Positions 16,926 through 29,460 of a stretch of DNA of 64,000 bases are shown here, piece after piece (within the stretch, counting starts at the first letter, position 1; every line of letters begins with the position of its first letter). Where the stretch lies: contig NW_004624795.1 of NCBI RefSeq assembly GCF_000247695.1, positions 4,563,961 through 4,627,960 of the forward strand, given 5' to 3'. The notes below the pieces were generated by a model, which was not told the origin of the DNA, made no database searches, and saw nothing but the letters and a program-made list of their open reading frames with translations. The DNA comes from Heterocephalus glaber. Taxonomy: Eukaryota > Chordata > Mammalia > Rodentia > Bathyergidae. The position numbers and the translations under genes were made by a program.

Positions 16926-17189
16926 ACTACTAAAGAGATTTGCATTCCCACCTCTCCTAGAGATGATTCCTGGATCCCTGGGGTTTTCACCCACAGGGGA
17001 GCTTTGAAAATCTGGACAGCCACACCCACTGTGACTTAACGGGTCTGAGTGTGGCCCAGAGCGAATGTCCTGGTCTTCGATCCTCGCTGCTCCCCTCGGT
17101 CGCCCTTGGGCCACACCACAGTGTCACTGGGAGGCAATCAGGGTGCAGGCTCTGAGTTCCAACCCAGACCAACTGGGTCTGTTTTGAAA

Positions 17190-17552
17190 TTTTTTTGTTT
17201 TTGTTACCGGGGATTGAACTCGGGACCTTGGGCTTGCAAGGCAGGCGGTGGAACCACTGAGCTAAACCCCTGTCCCTGTTTTGGAATTTTGACCAGACAA
17301 GCAAGCAATGGATGCAGTGGCCCAGCCTCTAAACCCACGAAGCTGTCATTTTCACCTTCACCATCTGCACCCCTCTTATATAAGCCAACTGCCAAGATGC
17401 ATTTGCTTTTTTGTTTTGTGAGACAGGGTCTCCCTATCTAGTTCAGGGTCTTGAACTCACAATGTAGCCCAGGCTGGCCACAAACTCCCAGCGATCCTCC
17501 TGCCTTAGCCTCCCGAGTGCTGGGATCACATGTGTGTGCCACCACACCCTGC
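17190..17552 (-). repeat. ID (-) and B1 (-)
   Basis: ID 17190-17276; B1 17413-17552. Confidence 0.85.
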
Positions 17553-19140
17553 ACATTTGCTTCCTTGAGCACAACTGTTGCCCCAGGACGTGGGCAAGCA
17601 ATGGAGAGCAGCCAGGCTGATAAATGTTTGCTGAGACTAAGCCAGGAGCAGAGAATTGACTCCTTGGTACCGCTCGGCCTTGGACTTGCTCCTCTGTGAA
17701 CGGCTTCCCTGACTACGCGCGTGCGCTGTGGGTTCCTCCCGGGCCGCCCTGCCCCGCGTTCACACCTCTGAGTGCGACCCGCTCTCGGACCCTGGGGGAC
17801 CCTGCGGTGCCCTTAGGGACCCAGCCTTGTTTTTGTGCCCTGGGCCATGACTCCTGGGTATGGGCGTGAAGAGGCGCTGCGCCCACCTGCGTTGAGAGGG
17901 GCTGCATGTCCCCCAGTTTTAAGCCTGCTCCGATGTTCCCGCAGTTCTCTGGAAACCGCGCCAGTTGTGCAATGAAAGCCCAAGCCTTGTGCGATGCTAA
18001 AGTTTAACCTGGGCTGCTCTCTCCCGCCTTCCTCGGGCCGGGCTCGGCGCCCAGCAGGGGGCGCCGCTGTCCTCTGCAGCCGACGCAGGTCCCCGTGCTG
18101 CCCGGCCTCACCTTCCTCCTTGGGCTGCTTCCCAGTGAAACTGGGCTCGATAACCCGTAGCCTCTCCCGGCTCCTGCACATATTTGCATTCTCAGTTGCT
18201 CCTCCTCTGGTCTGAAAACCCGCAGCTGCCGGGCTCTGACTCCTGGGCGGCCAGCTCTCACCCCAGCCAGGCGCCCCACGAATTGCAAGAGGGCGGGGCC
18301 AAGGTCCCTCTCCCTGAAGAGGGCACAGTGATATCGGAGTAGGTGGCCAGGCAGGGACATCGCTGGGGAGAACAGGAACCTGTGGTGAGGCTCCCTCATC
18401 CCGCGCCGGAACCTAGGGCCTTCAGAGGCAGGACCCTGAGGCCTGGACCCTGCCCTCTCTCCCGTCCCCTTCGCCCAGTGTGGAAGCCGCTGTGGGGCCG
18501 GGGTCAGGTGCACCTGCAGCTCTGACTGGAGCCTGCGCCACCTCTGCCAGTGCCTGGCCCAGGGTCAGCCTGCTCCGCCCCCCAAGCCTCGGCTAATTCA
18601 TCCGGAAGACGGGACAAAACCAGGGGGCAGGGCTGTGAATGTGGGCTTCTCCTAGAGAGGCTTGTAAGACACCAGAATGCTTTGGTAGTGGGGACAGGAG
18701 GAGGCAGCACCCCAAGCCCCCTTCTGGTCCCCGAGCCCCTGTCTGCCTCACTGGTCCCCTGCACTCCCCAGGCTGGGTGAGGCACCTAACAAAGGCCCCC
18801 TTGTCCAGGCCTGTTTGTTTTGGCAATAAATTTCCCCAGCAACAGCTTCCGGGGTGGGGTGTCCCCCAAAGCCTACAGGGGGCTGACTTAGAAGCTGCAG
18901 GTCTCTGCGTGGTCTCTGCCTGTTTCCGCCATGAGCTCCAGAGATATAGGCAATTTTTTTCAGTTCCTTGGTCTTGTGGCTTGAGAAAGAGCCAGACCTA
19001 ACATTCTTGGAAGAAAGCTCTTGCCTTGTTCTTAAACTGAGGCCATGGGAATGGCAGAATTCCATAATAAAGGAAGGGGACAGGAACCAGTGTTTAACTG
19101 AGCTATGGAACTGCTACAGGCCACTCCTATGGACCACTTC

Positions 19141-19231
19141 TTTTTTTTTTTTTTTTGGTACCAGGGATCAAACTCGGGACCTTGTGCTTTCAAGGCAGGC
19201 AGTGGAGCCACTGAGCTAAATCCCTGGCCCC
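19141..19231 (-). repeat. ID SINE with target-site duplication
   Basis: GACCACTTCTT flanks both sides. Confidence 0.9.
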
Positions 19232-19329
19232 CAGACCACTTCTTATGAAACAGGTTTTACACAGTTGCTCCTAGACAGGAAGGAAACTGGGCTCAGAGGA
19301 CTCTTTACAGAAATGTTCCCAAGGTCAAA

Positions 19330-19588
19330 CCGGGTGTGGTGGTGCATGCCTGTCGTCCCAGCACTCGGGAGGCTGAGGCAGGAGGATTGCCACAGGCTTC
19401 ACACCAGCCTGGGCTACACAGTGAGTTCAAGGCCAGCCTGGACTACATATTGAGACCCTGTCTCAAAAAACAAAAAAACAAACAAAAAGGTCCCAAGATA
19501 GCCAGGTATGGTGATGCACCCCTGTCATCCCAGACTCAGAAGGCTGAGGCAGGAGGATCACTGAGTTCAAGCCCACCCCGGACAAATT
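19330..19588 (+). repeat. Two tandem forward B1 SINEs
   Basis: Long-form B1 19330-19488 with the internal duplication; shorter B1 19500-19588. Confidence 0.85.
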
Positions 19589-20391
19589 AAAACAGCCACC
19601 TCCATAAATGCAATGTGAGTATACATGCGTTCTCCGCTTTTGCAGCTTTGTTATTACAAAGAAACCCACAGTTACTTTTTAAAGAAAATTCAAGGCTCCA
19701 GAGTTCATCTGGGGCTGATCCATCTTAAATACTATGGGGGAAGGGAGAAAAGAAAACTGGCTGCTTTGAGCTCCTGCCAGAGTGACCCCAGTTTGGACTC
19801 CTGGCCAGTGTGGCTGACCGTTGAGATGTATGACTCAAACCAGCACAACCCAGCGCTCCTGGGCCCTCTGGCCCTCCACTTGGGTACAGAGTTCCAGGAA
19901 GTTACCACTTGCGTTAAGATGTGAGCTCAAGTTCAACACCTCTGCTCTGGAACCAAGGAAACCGCCTGTGGCCAGTCACGTGGCTGCGGCAGACATGTTC
20001 TCCGGGGGTTGGCGGAAGGAGTAGAGGTGGCAGCCTTCAGGCTCACCCTTGCCCACGCCCAGGAGAAGGTGGAGTGTGGTTGGGTCCCCTCTCTCCACTG
20101 CCCACTGTGCCCACCTTCCCATGGCCCGGCCACCTTGCTGCGGATGGCGGTCACCATCCTGGACCTGGAGGGCCTTCATGTCATGGTCAGGGGACAGTGG
20201 GAAGAGCCCGGGATCCCTGTGCTTATACAGAGCTGGGGGCACAAATACAACCCTAAAAAGTGACACTTCCTGGCAGCAGGCAGAATGTCCCCTTGGCTTC
20301 CACTATGACCAAGAGGCCAGCGTAGCGAGCCCCTGTCTAGACCCTGCTGAGGGCAGGGAGCAGGAGGCCCAAGCGTCCCCCCGGGTCCCCC

Positions 20392-20691
20392 TCACTGTCC
20401 CTTGTCTTCCCGGTTGTCAAAGAGGCCGGGGTTCTCGGCCAGCATGGCCCGCACTTTCTTCTCCTTGAAGCGGCCTGAGTTGGAGACCTTCACGTGCTTG
20501 CCTTTCATGTTCTTGTCCACAATCTTCTCCAGCCGCGTGCTGAAGTCGCCGTCCGGGCCTCCGGCGCCTGGCCTCGGGGGCTCCACACCGCCCTCCGTCT
20601 GGGCGTAGGTCTCTGGCATCTCATACAGCACCTTAGGCGTCGATTTCTTTTTCCGCAGGAAGGTCAGCTTCCACCACCCGACCTCGGTCAT
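20392..20691 (-). CDS. PRR15L: Proline-rich protein 15-like protein
   Basis: A 99-residue protein in a single coding exon on the minus strand (start ATG complement of 20689-20691, stop complement of 20392-20394). It begins [16 protein letters not shown] and carries the PRR15-family segments [18 protein letters not shown] and [16 protein letters not shown]. The human protein is of nearly the same length (about 100 aa). It is hydrophilic and basic with no signal peptide or membrane segment, and the family has no established biochemical role. A splice acceptor (CCCACCAG, complement of 20705-20712) lies 13 bases before the ATG. The gene therefore has an upstream non-coding exon at higher coordinates, which I could not locate. 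The open frame extends upstream to 20760, but that part is intron. Confidence 0.96.
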   Translation of the reverse strand: MTEVGWWKLTFLRKKKSTPKVLYEMPETYAQTEGGVEPPRPGAGGPDGDFSTRLEKIVDKNMKGKHVKVSNSGRFKEKKVRAMLAENPGLFDNREDKGQ

Positions 20692-20872
20692 GGTGCTCCT
20701 GACACTGGTGGGGCGACAAAAAGGGTGGGGACAGGTCAGCGGGAGGAGCGCTGGGCTCATTTATAATCACTGGCTATTCCAAGAGCGGAAGACAGGATTG
20801 GAGGTAGGGCTACAGAAGCCCAGCACTGGGGTGGCGGTGTGACCCCACGCTTGAGGTGTTTGTTTTCTGGGG

Positions 20873-20948
20873 GGAGTACCGGAGATGGACCTCGGGACCT
20901 TCCGCTTGCAGGACAGACGGCGGAACCATGGAGCCAAATCCCCGGCCG
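20873..20948 (-). repeat. ID SINE near PRR15L
   Basis: Reverse ID, slightly diverged, in the PRR15L first-intron side. Confidence 0.8.
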
Positions 20949-21862
20949 ACCCCACGTTTTTGGAGAATGTGAGAAGAAAGGCCGGCCTGGGGAAAGGGCC
21001 ACCAAAGCAGACATCAACAGGGAAGCCACTAGGCCAGTCGACAGAGAGGACTTTGGCACTGTAGCTGCCCTCCCCTCCACCACCGAGGGGGCTCACACGC
21101 GGAAACACCCTGAGCGTGTCGCTCGGAGCTCACACCAGCCTAAACAGGATTTGGGATATTCCACACTATTTGGGTCCCGGGCCGTGACCCTCAGGGCTGA
21201 AGTCCGAGGAGCTTTTTCTAAGGGGGAGGCCAGGGAGTCCTGGGCTGGGAGCGGAGGTCCTGCACCCTGTGTGGCCTGCTGACCCCTGGCATGTTACTTC
21301 TCTGGCCTCTTTCCTACTGTGTCCCACCGGCCCTTAACATTTGCTCCACCACTGACCCCCACTCGCTGTAGGAGACGGGCTTCGCAAAGCCAAATTGAGG
21401 AGCAGAAGCATGACAGCAATTAGCAAGGGACAGCTCCCAAAGGGAGCAAGGTCGAGCCAGAGGTGGGGGAGAATAGCACCCCGGGCTGTACCCCCGCACA
21501 AGGGCACCCTCTGGAGAGGAGCGAGGAGCGTGACGGGAAAGCCAGGCTTCTCCTCCCATGAGCTGCGCCCTGGGCTCTGGAGGAGCTGGCAGAAGTTCCG
21601 GGAAGGAAACTGCAGTTGCAGCGTGGAAGCTAGCAGCAGGGGACAGCAGGGTGGAAGGACTAAGATCTACAACAGCACAGTGCCCAGAGCTAAAGTAAAA
21701 GCGCCCAGAGAGGCTCAGGCTGGGGGGGGTCTGGTTCTCTGCACTCCTAGGTGTGACTGTGACAGCTCCAGGGAGGAGCAGACGGGACCCAAAGAACACC
21801 AGAGCTGGATGGCCAGGTGGCCCGGGGCCCGCCAGAGAGATCACCTCCTTTGCAGTTTTGCT

Positions 21863-22190
21863 TTTTTTTTTTTCATTTTTTGTTACCAGGGATCGAACTC
21901 AGGACCTTATGCTTTCGAGGAAGGTGGTGGAACCACTGAGCTAAAATCCCCGGCCCCAGTGATTTTCTTTATGTAGCAATAGAAAATGCTTTCTCCTCTT
22001 TGGTTTTCTGATTTCTAGACTTTCCATAACAAATATGGCTGGGCATCATAGTGGTGGTGCACACCTGTAATCCCAGCATTCAGGAGGCTGAGGCAGGAGG
22101 ATCACTGTGAGTTCGAGGCCATCCTGGGCTACATAGAGAGTTCAAGGTGGCCTGAACTGCATAGCAAGACCCTGTCTCCAAAAATCAGAA

Positions 22191-22222
<32 letters not shown>

Positions 22223-22226
22223 AAAA
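21863..22226. repeat. ID (-), B1 (+) and (AATA)n tail
   Basis: ID 21863-21957; long B1 22035-22187; its tail continues as (AATA)n at 22189-22222. Confidence 0.85.
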
Positions 22227-23203
22227 TAACAAAACACCATAATGGGTATGGACATTTTTAAAGGGGCATCAACCCCAGCTAAAGACAAACTAAAGCTGGG
22301 AAGGAGCTGTAAGTCTGCATCAGCCGCCTCCTTGCTGCACCCCTCCAAAGGGCACCCCATCTCCTAAGCTCAGGCTGGGGGGAGCCTTCTCAGCTCTTTG
22401 TCCAGGAAACAGCCCGCGCATTGCCCACTCTGCCCCTTCCTAGAGGCTCATGTAGTTCGAGAAGCCCCGGGGAGACCCTGTGGGGCCACTTGGAGGGCGA
22501 AAGGGAGAGGTTTGCCTTGGCAGCTCGCCCCACCAGGCTCTGCACGGCCTGCACAGGACTCTGTGTTCCAGGCCGTTCTGCAGGGGCTGCTGAGGAGGGC
22601 GGGAGGAGGGATAGGGGCTGGCATGGTCTGTGGGTGCCCAGTAACTGCCTTAATGGTGCCCTGACCACTGGCATCTGGAAGTGCTGGAGGATCAGGATAT
22701 AGAGGGACAGGAGGCTCAGCTCCTAAACCCACTCCGATCACACCATTTCCTTTGGGCACGCAGCTCCCAGCCGTGCCAGTTCAGATGCACCTGCCATACA
22801 GATACCGTGTTTCCAGCTGGCACCTGAGATGCTGACTCTCCTTGGAGCACTGAGAGCCCCAGGTCACAAGGAGCTTGGCAGAAAACCGTGGGGACAGGAA
22901 TAACCTTGTGCTCGGCTGTGGGGCCTCCGCCCGGGACCAGAACCATCGGTACCCTCGTGTCCTGGACTGGTACCTCTGTCTCTCTAGGACGCTCTGTGGC
23001 AGGCCTTCCGCCCTTCTGTCCAGGACACCTGAGGCTCAGCAAGCAGGTGTCTGTCCCTTCAGGGAAATCTGACATGTGGAAACTGAATTTGCAAGATAGT
23101 TGGATTGGGGGCTTTTCTGTCTTACGTAAGAATCCAGTGGCAGGAATCTTTCAATAGTGGGCATAACAGACAGTGTAAAATTTGACTTTAAAAGGAGGGA
23201 GGG

Positions 23204-23206
<3 letters not shown>

Positions 23207-23247
<41 letters not shown>

Positions 23248-23248
23248 C
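23207..23248 (+). repeat. Microsatellite (GT)16(GC)5
   Basis: 42 bases of uninterrupted alternating purine and pyrimidine. Confidence 0.97.
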
Positions 23249-24059
23249 TGTCCAGATACCTACAGTAGCCAGAGCAGGGTATCCCCAGTTGCAAGCCCAG
23301 GACTCATCACAGGAACCAGGGGGAATGTGCTGCCCAAAGGGGTCTGGAGACCTCACACATCCAGCATTTCCAGGCCTGGACTTGTGCAAGGCCCTGCAAT
23401 CTGCTCCAACCGGGCCCTGGGCTAGCTCCGCTGAGTGCCAGGCCCTTGCCCGGGGCCCTGCAATCCTTGACGAGATGGAAATCAGCCCCTGAGGATGCCA
23501 GCTTGGCCTCCCCTCTCAGCACAGCTTCGGGGCTCATCAGAGTCCTCCTGGCTTCCAGGGACAGCCTGACACTCCCTGCATGGGAGACCAGCACCATGGC
23601 ACACACCCGGCTGCCCGGGACAGGCCCCACTGCCCTGCCCGTGTTCTGGGAGGCCCTGAAGAGCTTTGCACAGACTGGGCCAGGCTGCCCTGGAGCCTGG
23701 CAAGTTAACCATTGCCTGGGGTGGGGGAGGAAGTGGCTGTAGCTGGGCACAGAACCCAGGACACCCTTCCTCTGCAGGGCCCCTAATGGCCCTTGTCCTC
23801 CCTGGACGGGACTGGGGAGCCCTGGGCAGGAGCGGGGAGCTGCTCCTACCACACAGCCAGAAACCCACGGTCCAGGCTGCCTGGGTCACAGGGGGCTGGA
23901 GCTGGGGATTTCAAGGAGAGCGGCTTGGGAGGGAACTTTGGCAGCCCAGGCGCGCGTGCTTGGAGTTCCGACCGGACTGGAGGGAGGGGCGCTTGTGCAC
24001 CACGCGGGCAGCACCGGGCCGTGGCTCAGTCTCCCCACTCGCTAGCCCTCTGTAATCCC

Positions 24060-24640
24060 GTACCTGTAATCCCGGCTGCGTCCCTGGAGGAGCGGCGGGC
24101 AGAAGCTTGGGGAGGAGGCTGAGGTGGGGAGCAGAGGGCGCCCTCAGGGTGCCCAGGCTTGGCTGCAGCGGTGAGCGGTGAGCGGTGAGCGGCGCAGCTG
24201 CTCTGTCAGGTGCCAGAGAGGCAGGTGCAGGAGCCGAACCTGCCCCGCAGCGCGTCAAGGTGAACCTGAAACCCAGCCCCTCCCGGCTAAGTAAACAGCA
24301 GCAGGGGCCGAGGCTGATGAATATTCATCACCGAGAAACTCAAGCTCAGCGCCCCGGCGCCACCCCAAGCCGGGGTCCTCCAGGGACTGCCCTGCCGCAG
24401 CGGGGGACCCCAAGGGAAGTCAGGGAGGGGGCGCCCCCGCCTCTCTCTGTTCCCCCGCTCTCGGGTGTCTGGTTGCACCTCCAGCTCTTGCCAGGGGGCA
24501 GACCCCGGCTCCAGCAGGGACCCCCGCCGGGCGCACCCCGAAGGGTTCAGGGCCGCAGCCCCGGGGGGCCGGCACCCCAGCGCCTTTGAACTCCGAACCG
24601 AAACCAGTCCTGGTTAAACTGGTTGGCAGACCGGTTCCGG
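24060..24640. promoter_or_regulatory. Candidate PRR15L promoter or enhancer block
   Basis: GC-rich and SINE-free, 3.4-3.9 kb upstream of the PRR15L coding exon. It has three tandem GGTGAGC copies near 24169-24190, GTAAACA near 24291 and a perfect 16-bp palindrome at 24315-24330. Calling it the PRR15L promoter is an inference from position. Confidence 0.35.
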
Positions 24641-25225
24641 GCGCCCCGCTCCTCCCGGGCCTGGAGCCTCGGTGGGGCTGGGTGGGGGGCTGCGCCTCCC
24701 CGACACCAAGCCCCCCCTGGGACCTCCCTGGGGGGAAGGGGCCGGGTGTTCGCAGCCAGACTTCAGCGTCCTCGCGTGCAGATCCCTGCGTGGTCCAGGG
24801 CCTGGCTTTTCCGCGGAGGGTGACGCTTCCCTCAGACCCTCAGGGGACAGTGGCGGGTTCCCCAGCCCAAGTGCCCCCAACTCCCAGGCGGACTGGAAGG
24901 GGCTCCTCGGTAGGTACTTAGGCGCTGGCCATCCCAGGGGTTCGCTCTCTGGAAAGAAGGGGAGAGGCAGCCTGGGGCGGGGAAGAGGGCAACGGGAGCT
25001 CAGGTGCGGCCGCACCAGGGACAGGGACAGTGTGTGCCCTCCCGGGGCACCTCGCTCAGGGCCTGCAGCCCCGTCCCCGTGCCCTCTGCCACACCAGTGC
25101 CTGGTGCTGCCCCATCCACCCGGCAGCCGCCATCCTCTTGGGCTGTGTGTGTGACAGGTGCAGAGCGAGGCACTGGGGACAGAAAAGGGATCACCAGCTC
25201 CCCTTTCTGGGCTCTCCCCCTTTTG

Positions 25226-25339
25226 TTTTTTAATCAGGGTCTCACTATGTAGCCCAAGCTGACCTCGAACTCGCGGCGATCCTCCTGCCTCAGCCTCCCG
25301 AGTACTGGGGCTACAGCCATGCACCACCGCATCCCGCTC
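25226..25339 (-). repeat. B1 SINE
   Basis: Reverse B1 that keeps several CpG sites. Confidence 0.85.
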
Positions 25340-25610
25340 CTCCCTCCATTTTAAATTCTAACCGGCCCCCTTTCAAACTCATCCCACCATCCACAACCCT
25401 GCTTCCTATGGCCTGGGTCCCTACTCCCCTCTACTCCGAATAGCTCCCTGACCCCAATAACCTGGGCAAAGGAAAGAGACTCCCAGAACTGCTTCAGAAA
25501 GTGGCAAGGAGGGGCAGGTTTTGAGGGGGACTCATAGCAATGCCTTTTACTGTAATAAAAATGTTTCATTTTAAACATTCTCTGTGTATTTCCACACTGT
25601 GACATGCATA

Positions 25611-25637
25611 CGCGCACACACACACACACACACACAC
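25611..25637 (+). repeat. (CA)n microsatellite
   Basis: CGCG followed by about eleven CA units. Confidence 0.95.
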
Positions 25638-26028
25638 GTGTAGTGTATAATTATCTATTCATCTAGTTTATTTGGCTCCTTAAACCAGGAATTCTGAATC
25701 TCGGCTACAGACCTAACACTACACTCAGCAAGAGCTTCAGGCCGACTTGAAAATGTGAATGAGAAACAGAAACTTCATGCAGCCCTTTGCTTTACCCTGC
25801 TGTCCCAGGGCAGGTAAATGTAAAAGGAAAGCCATGTCTTTGACCTCACGTAGTCCTGTGTATGCGGCCAGCCCCCTCCCTGGGAGATACAGGGGGGTTC
25901 ATATGGATTGGGAGAAGCTATTTGCAAGGTCCCCTCACCTCTAGTGAGGGCGCAGGAAGTTGTCACGGGAAGTAGCCACACCCTCTAGATCCTCAGTCTC
26001 TGGAAGCCCTGTCTACTGCTTTTTGCAG

Positions 26029-26177
26029 AAGCCAGGCATTGTGGCGCACATCTGTCATCTCAGGACCAGGGAGGCTGAGGCAGGAGAATCGACCCAAGTT
26101 CGACGCCAGCCTGGGCTACATAGTGAGTTCAAGGCCAACCTGAACTGCACAGGGAGACTCTGTCTCCAAAAAACTCC
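26029..26177 (+). repeat. B1 SINE, long form
   Basis: Has the internal duplication ending in GGGAGACTCTGTCTCC. Confidence 0.85.
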
Positions 26178-26428
26178 CCCCAAGTCTGAAACAAAACAAA
26201 AGAAAACTCATCGCAGCTCGCCGAGGCTGTCGGGGTGCTCTTGGGCCTGGGGACAGGAAACAGGTCAGGGCCTGCTTCCCACCCGCACCCCCTGGCCCTG
26301 AAGTCCAGGCCTCTGGGGTCTCGGGGAGGGACGGCTGGGACAGCCCAACTCCAGCCGCAGGGCATTCACCATGGGCGGAGCGCAAGGTGAGGTTATCGGG
26401 GAGCAGGGACACCGCTGCCCCCCCCCCC

Positions 26429-26528
26429 NNNNNNNNNNNNNNNNNNNNNNNNNNNNNNNNNNNNNNNNNNNNNNNNNNNNNNNNNNNNNNNNNNNNNNNN
26501 NNNNNNNNNNNNNNNNNNNNNNNNNNNN
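26429..26528. other. Assembly gap (100 N)
   Basis: Exactly 100 N, the placeholder length for a gap of unknown size. It is flanked on the left by a run of C and on the right by repeated CCCGCT units, so a GC-rich simple repeat probably caused the break. Confidence 0.98.
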
Positions 26529-26690
26529 CCCCCGCTCCCGCTCCCGCTCCGCTGCCTTACAGCCTGGGGAAACGTGTGCTTCCAAGCGCGGCTGTGCCTC
26601 CAAGCGAGGCTTCTGAAGCCAGCCAGGCGCGAGCCAGCACCCCGCTCACAGGGGAAGGGGGGTGGGCGTCCTCAGAAGCGTGTCCTTGCA

Positions 26691-27022
26691 GGGCTGGGGA
26701 TGTAGCTCAGGGCACTGCGCCTGCCTCGAAAGCGCAAGGTCATGAGTTCAATCCCTGGTACCCAAAAAGAAAAGAAAAAAAGAGAAACCTGTTCTGGCTG
26801 AGTGGCACTCTTTGAGCCTGGCGAGGTGATGCCAACCTGTCATCACAGCACTCTGGAGGCTGAGGCAGGAGGGTCGCCATGAATTCAAGGCCTGGACTAC
26901 AGAGTGAGACCCTGTCTCAAAAGATTGATAATAATAAATAGGCTGGGGATGTAGCTCAGTGGTATAGAACTTGCTTAGCATGCGTCAGGCCCCTGGTTCA
27001 AACTCCAGTACCATGAAAAATT
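26691..27022 (+). repeat. ID (+) followed by B1-dID (+)
   Basis: ID 26691-26778; B1 26816-26930; older-type ID 26940-27022. Confidence 0.85.
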
Positions 27023-27298
27023 TAAAAACTACTACTAATAAATAATTTTTCTGTGATCTCTCCATAGACATCCATGGTCTTGTGATAAACCTCTGGGCCC
27101 TTGGCTTCCCTCTTCCCTGAATGGCGCTCGCCACGGCCCCTCCTCCTGTCCCCTCTTCCTTACACCTTCATTCACACTCATCTGGCCCACGTGCTTCTCC
27201 CGGCGCCTTCAGGCCTGAGTTGAACTGGACACTCACTCCTTCCTGGGCCCCCAGAACTCTGGACATGGTTCATGTGGAATTTTTAATTTTTATTATTT

Positions 27299-27398
27299 TT
27301 GATTTTTTGAGAGTCTGACTATGTAGTTCAGGCTGGCCTTGAACTTGTGGTGTTCCTCCGGCCTCAGCCTCCTGAGTGCTCGGATCGCAGGTGTGATC
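27299..27398 (-). repeat. B1 SINE
   Basis: Reverse B1, short form. Confidence 0.8.
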
Positions 27399-27863
27399 CT
27401 GCTGTGCGTGAGGCCAGGGCGAGGCCTGGGGCGCCCTGGGACGCGGGGTGTGTGGCCCTCCACCCCGCCCTCGCCCTCGGGGTCGAGTCTTGGCACGGAA
27501 GATCCCAGCGCCTGGGCAGAGGGCGGGGCCAGCGTGGGCCTCCCAGGACGGGCCTTGACCCCCTCCCGGCGCTTCGGGTGGGGATAAACAACCGTGGTAT
27601 CCTGGGAGACGACACACAGCGCGCAGTGAGTTGTTTCCGGATGACTCAGGAAGGTGAAAGGGCAGGCGCTGGGGCCGGACAAGGTTGAGGGTGCGGCCCT
27701 CAGCGGGAGCAGAGCCAGGACCGCCCTGGGCTGCCTGCGTGCTACGCGGGGGTGACCAACCCGTGTCAGGGGGTGGACGCTGTGGCCTGAGCTGTGAAGG
27801 GAGGGCTGAGGAAAGGAGCTGGGGACCAAGCGGCACGGGCTCCACTCATCACAACCACTGCCT

Positions 27864-28016
27864 TTCATCACAGCACTAGGGAGGTGGAGGCAGGAGGATC
27901 GCTGGGAGGGAGTTCCAGGCCAGCCTGGGCTACACAGTGAGACTTCTAGCTCAGTGGTTCTGCCGCCTCCCTGGGAAGTGCAAGGAACCGAGCATGATCC
28001 CCGGTACCAAAAAAAT
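27864..28016 (+). repeat. B1-ID composite with direct fusion
   Basis: B1 lacking its head runs to GTGAGACTT at about 27945, then the ID body CTAGCTCAGTGG begins without a spacer. Confidence 0.8.
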
Positions 28017-28388
28017 CAATAAGTAACTGTTCTGAAACATCCTTCTGCTGCCTCCAAGCCACCTGGGCAGCATGGGAGCCGCCGAAGGGCCGGGGTCGTC
28101 TTACCCCACCCTGCTGTGCCCCACCTGTTGATTCAGGGTGGGGCAGCGCCAAGCCCCTTGGGGTGTCCCTGAGAGCCGCACAGAGCTGGAGCCCTGTGAG
28201 TGGAGTGTTTGTTTAGTACTGGGGGAGCCTGTCCAATTCCTCCTGCCTGAGTCAGGCTCTGAGGTCAGAGCCAGATTCCCACGAGAGCTGACAGGCGCTC
28301 AGCTCTGGCTCAATCTTGAAGAAGGCGTCAGAGGTTTTATACACAGGTTCTAAAGTATAAGAACACCCACCTGAAATTTGTTGAGTTG

Positions 28389-28717
28389 TATTTTTTGTTT
28401 TTTTGTTTTGGTTTGGTTTTTTGTTGCTGTTTGTCTTGAGATAGAGTCTCACTGTGTAGCCCAGGCTGACTTGGAACTCAGAGTGATCCTCCTGCTTCAG
28501 CCTCCTAAGTACTAGGATTACAGGGGTGCGCCAACATCCCCGACATCACAAATTGTAAAGAGTTATGTTCATCTAGGATGTTTAATATTTATTTTTATTT
28601 TTATTTTTTGGAGACAGGGTCTCACTATGTAGCCCAGGCTGGCCTTGAACCCATGGTGATTCTCCTGCTTCAGCCTCTCCAGTGATGGGGTTACAGGTGT
28701 GACCCACAACACCCACC
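28389..28717 (-). repeat. Two reverse B1 SINEs
   Basis: B1 about 28432-28545 with a T-rich tail from 28389, and B1 28603-28717. Confidence 0.85.
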
Positions 28718-29460
28718 GAGTCTGTTTGCTTATTGAAGGCTCTGAACAGAAATCCCGAGATGTGAGAGGTGTCATCTCCACGTGGAGGAAGCAGTGGCCG
28801 TCTGAGTGTTAAGGAAACGGTCCAGGGTTCCAGGGTGGGAATCTAGGTCTTCCGACCGACCATAGCTTCACATCAAGCAGCTCCGTCTAGGCGGGGTCAT
28901 AAACGGGGTGTCCAGCTCAGTGAGGTCCCCAGGAATCTCCGTGCCCTCTCAACTCCCTCGGCCACTCCTTGTCCATGTCACACCTGCCCCCGGCTGCAGC
29001 TCAGCCAGCCCACAACACCCTGCATCCCACAGCTTTAGACACGAGGCCTTTGACACACTTCCCACCGGGGCGCCTGGCATTGCCAGTCCCCATTCCCTGC
29101 CACCTGTCCCTGGGGCAGCCGAATCCCCTTCATCGCCCTTCTACACATCCCCCAAACCTGCCCTTCCCCTCGCCAAAACCTTCTGCTCCTTCTGGCCAAG
29201 CCCGAGCCTGTGGAGAACAACTTCCTTCCAGCGTCTCTCCAGTCTCACCTCCCACGGCCCACCTTCCTTGAAGCCAGTCTGTACCAGGCCCTCCTGCCTC
29301 AGCCTCCTAGTCCTCCAGGGGTTTTTCTATCTGCAGGGTTGGAGGTGGGTGGGTGCCCACCTTCCTGAATGAAGCTCGGCTGGACCTGACCTCTCCTCTC
29401 TCTAAACCCCCCTCCCAACTGCCCAGAGGCTGGCTGCAGACTGATGCAGGACCTGCACCA

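Larger units (their letters stand above)
15696..20391. other. PNPO 3' region and PNPO-PRR15L intergenic sequence
   Basis: The PNPO 3'UTR begins at 15696, but its end is not certain. Candidate AATAAA hexamers are at 16920-16925 and 18825-18830. The rest is SINE clusters and unique DNA, with a GC-rich SINE-free stretch at 17690-18640 that contains an octamer word ATTTGCAT at 18182-18189. The PRR15L 3'UTR must occupy the right end, on the other strand. No coding exon is supported. Confidence 0.65.

Noticed and set aside
20692..20760. In-frame upstream extension of PRR15L
   Set aside because: A splice acceptor lies 13 bases before the conserved MTE start, so the extension is intronic.
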